Shown here piece after piece: positions 63,009 to 64,000 of a stretch of 64,000 bases of DNA. The DNA is from Celerinatantimonas yamalensis (lineage in GTDB: Bacteria > Pseudomonadota > Gammaproteobacteria > Enterobacterales > Celerinatantimonadaceae). How positions within the stretch are numbered: position 1 is the first letter of the stretch; every line of letters starts with the position of its first letter. Both the position numbers and the translations under genes were made by a program. Location of the stretch: positions 124,001 through 188,000 of the forward strand of contig NZ_JBEQCT010000008.1 in NCBI RefSeq assembly GCF_046054155.1. The letters are read 5' to 3'. The notes beneath the pieces were generated by a model, which did no database searches, was not told the origin of the DNA, and worked only from the letters and a program-made list of their open reading frames with translations.

Positions 63009-63629
63009 TTACTCTCCAGCTAAATTGTCAATTTTTTGCTGCAAGGCTGGATCACTTCCTTCCCCATCAGCAAGTGCCTGTTGATAGGCATTTCGTGCCT
63101 GACCAACATTACCTTTAGCAACCCATACGTCACCCTTGAGCGATTCAACAATGCCTTTAAATGATGGTAAATTAATTCCATCAAGGGTTTTCATAGCCGC
63201 ATCGTAATTTTTCAATTGGCTTTGTACTCTTGCCAAGCGCAGTGCTGCCAGTGATTTAATCGGCTCATCAGCCACGGTTACCACTGAACTTAATGCCGTG
63301 GCAGCTTGTACATAATGTTTATCTTGAACCAGCCGATTTGCTAACATCAATTGCGCCATTTGTGGATAGCTACCAGCGCCTTGATATTTTTTTGCATACG
63401 CCTTAAATACATCAGGGTTCACTTTGTCAGCTTGCGCTGCTTTAAGCAGTGTATCTTGATAACTCTGCGATGCTGTTTGCGTTTGAGAGTCAATCTGGTG
63501 CTGGTACCAAAACCACCCAGCCCCCCCGACTAGCACGATAACAATGAGTGCTACAATTGCTATCCAGTAACGCTGCAAGAAACCTAAAACAGCCTGTTCT
63601 TGTTGTTCTTCAGTGGCGTAGATTTCCAC
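63009..63629 (-). CDS. yfgM: Ancillary SecYEG translocon subunit / TPR protein YfgM
   Basis: 206 aa. Short cytoplasmic N-terminus, one membrane segment at about 20-43 (YWIAIVALIVIVLVGGAGWF), then periplasmic TPR-like helices (LRLARVQSQLKNYDAAMKTL, GDVWVAKGNVGQARNAYQQ). In E. coli the protein binds SecYEG and PpiD. Gene order hisS-yfgM-bamB-der is conserved. Confidence 0.93.
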   Translation of the reverse strand: MEIYATEEQQEQAVLGFLQRYWIAIVALIVIVLVGGAGWFWYQHQIDSQTQTASQSYQDTLLKAAQADKVNPDVFKAYAKKYQGAGSYPQMAQLMLANRLVQDKHYVQAATALSSVVTVADEPIKSLAALRLARVQSQLKNYDAAMKTLDGINLPSFKGIVESLKGDVWVAKGNVGQARNAYQQALADGEGSDPALQQKIDNLAGE

Positions 63630-63708
63630 GCATCCTCCTCAATAAGTTTATCTCGCAAGCCCAATCGCATGCATCTTAACAAGTTTCGATTAGGTGATCC
63701 TATATCGA

Positions 63709-63999
63709 TTACACGAAATATTCGCTTAAATGCTCTAACAATTGATCCTGACTAATCGTGACCTGTTCAGCACCCGTGCGAAGATACTTCAGCGTGACCT
63801 GATCATTAGTGATTTCATCTTCACCAACAATCAGCGCAATCTGCGCGCCTGATTTGTCGGCTCGCTTAAATTGTTTTTTGAAATTACCACCACCACGATG
63901 GTTCATCACTCGCAATTTTGGCAAACCATCACGAATTTTCTCTGCCAGCGCATTGGCCACTACATCAGTGTATTCACCTGAACCTAAGATATACAAATC
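63709..63999 (-). CDS. hisS: Histidyl-tRNA synthetase, C-terminal part (gene continues past window)
   Basis: The last 97 codons of HisS, the anticodon-binding domain. The frame is open to the right edge. Matches E. coli HisS: YILGSGEYTDVVANALAEKI, MNHRGGGNFKKQFKRADKSG and ALIVGEDEITNDQVTLKYL. Position before yfgM and bamB supports it. Confidence 0.94.
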   Translation of the reverse strand, partial: DLYILGSGEYTDVVANALAEKIRDGLPKLRVMNHRGGGNFKKQFKRADKSGAQIALIVGEDEITNDQVTLKYLRTGAEQVTISQDQLLEHLSEYFV

Positions 64000-64000
64000 G

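Overview
The window reads as a chromosomal segment of a gammaproteobacterium of moderate to low GC. The core genes and their neighbourhoods match the enterobacterial/Vibrio type: mltF-tadA, xerD/fldB, trmN6-srmB, guaBA/xseA and hisS-yfgM-bamB-der-yfgJ. Three chemoreceptors, a CheX-like DUF3334 protein and an E. coli-style ara regulon suggest a free-living, motile relative of Vibrionales/Aeromonadales (Celerinatantimonas would fit). I cannot fix the genus from sequence alone.

Layout. 0-5.2 kb: 3' part of mltF, a 45-codon basic ORF, tadA, a DUF3334/CheX-like gene and a chemoreceptor. 5.3-16.6 kb: sugar block, with a UxuB-type dehydrogenase, araFGH (minus strand), a divergent control region, araB-araD-araA, an unknown 169-aa ORF and araC. 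Two tandem AraC half-site arrays and a CRP site can be read between araF and araB. 17-25.5 kb: second chemoreceptor, YhhS-type MFS, UbiD-type decarboxylase, GNAT, LysE exporter, and a GST with a divergent LysR. 25.6-34.2 kb: core block with tRNA-Gly(CCC), xerD, fldB, ppx, trmN6, a dead GGDEF gene, srmB, xanP and cytochrome b562. 34.2-37 kb: an SHS-type MFS, a dead metallophosphoesterase and PPK2.

Accessory region, about 37-53.3 kb. A GC-rich P-type proton ATPase lies beside decayed stress-type ORFs. IS3 and IS5 remnants, a third chemoreceptor, an XRE-cupin/GNAT/YdcZ cassette and an oxidoreductase/LysR pair follow. Two to four copies of a repeat unit carry tiny genes of 58 and 42 aa. Each unit contains the terminator that lies downstream of guaA, and one also carries the last 11 bases of guaA. 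I read the region as repeated insertion or duplication at the guaA 3' end, a known island hotspot. The stretch between the two copies that retain the guaA tail (49.5-53.3 kb) holds one large AAA_13/RloC-like ATPase with a zinc-hook CPxC. It is the best candidate for a defence-type system here.

53.3-64 kb: core block again: guaA, guaB, xseA, a fused LuxR/alpha-beta-hydrolase regulator whose hydrolase triad is broken, then yfgJ, der, bamB, yfgM and the 3' end of hisS.
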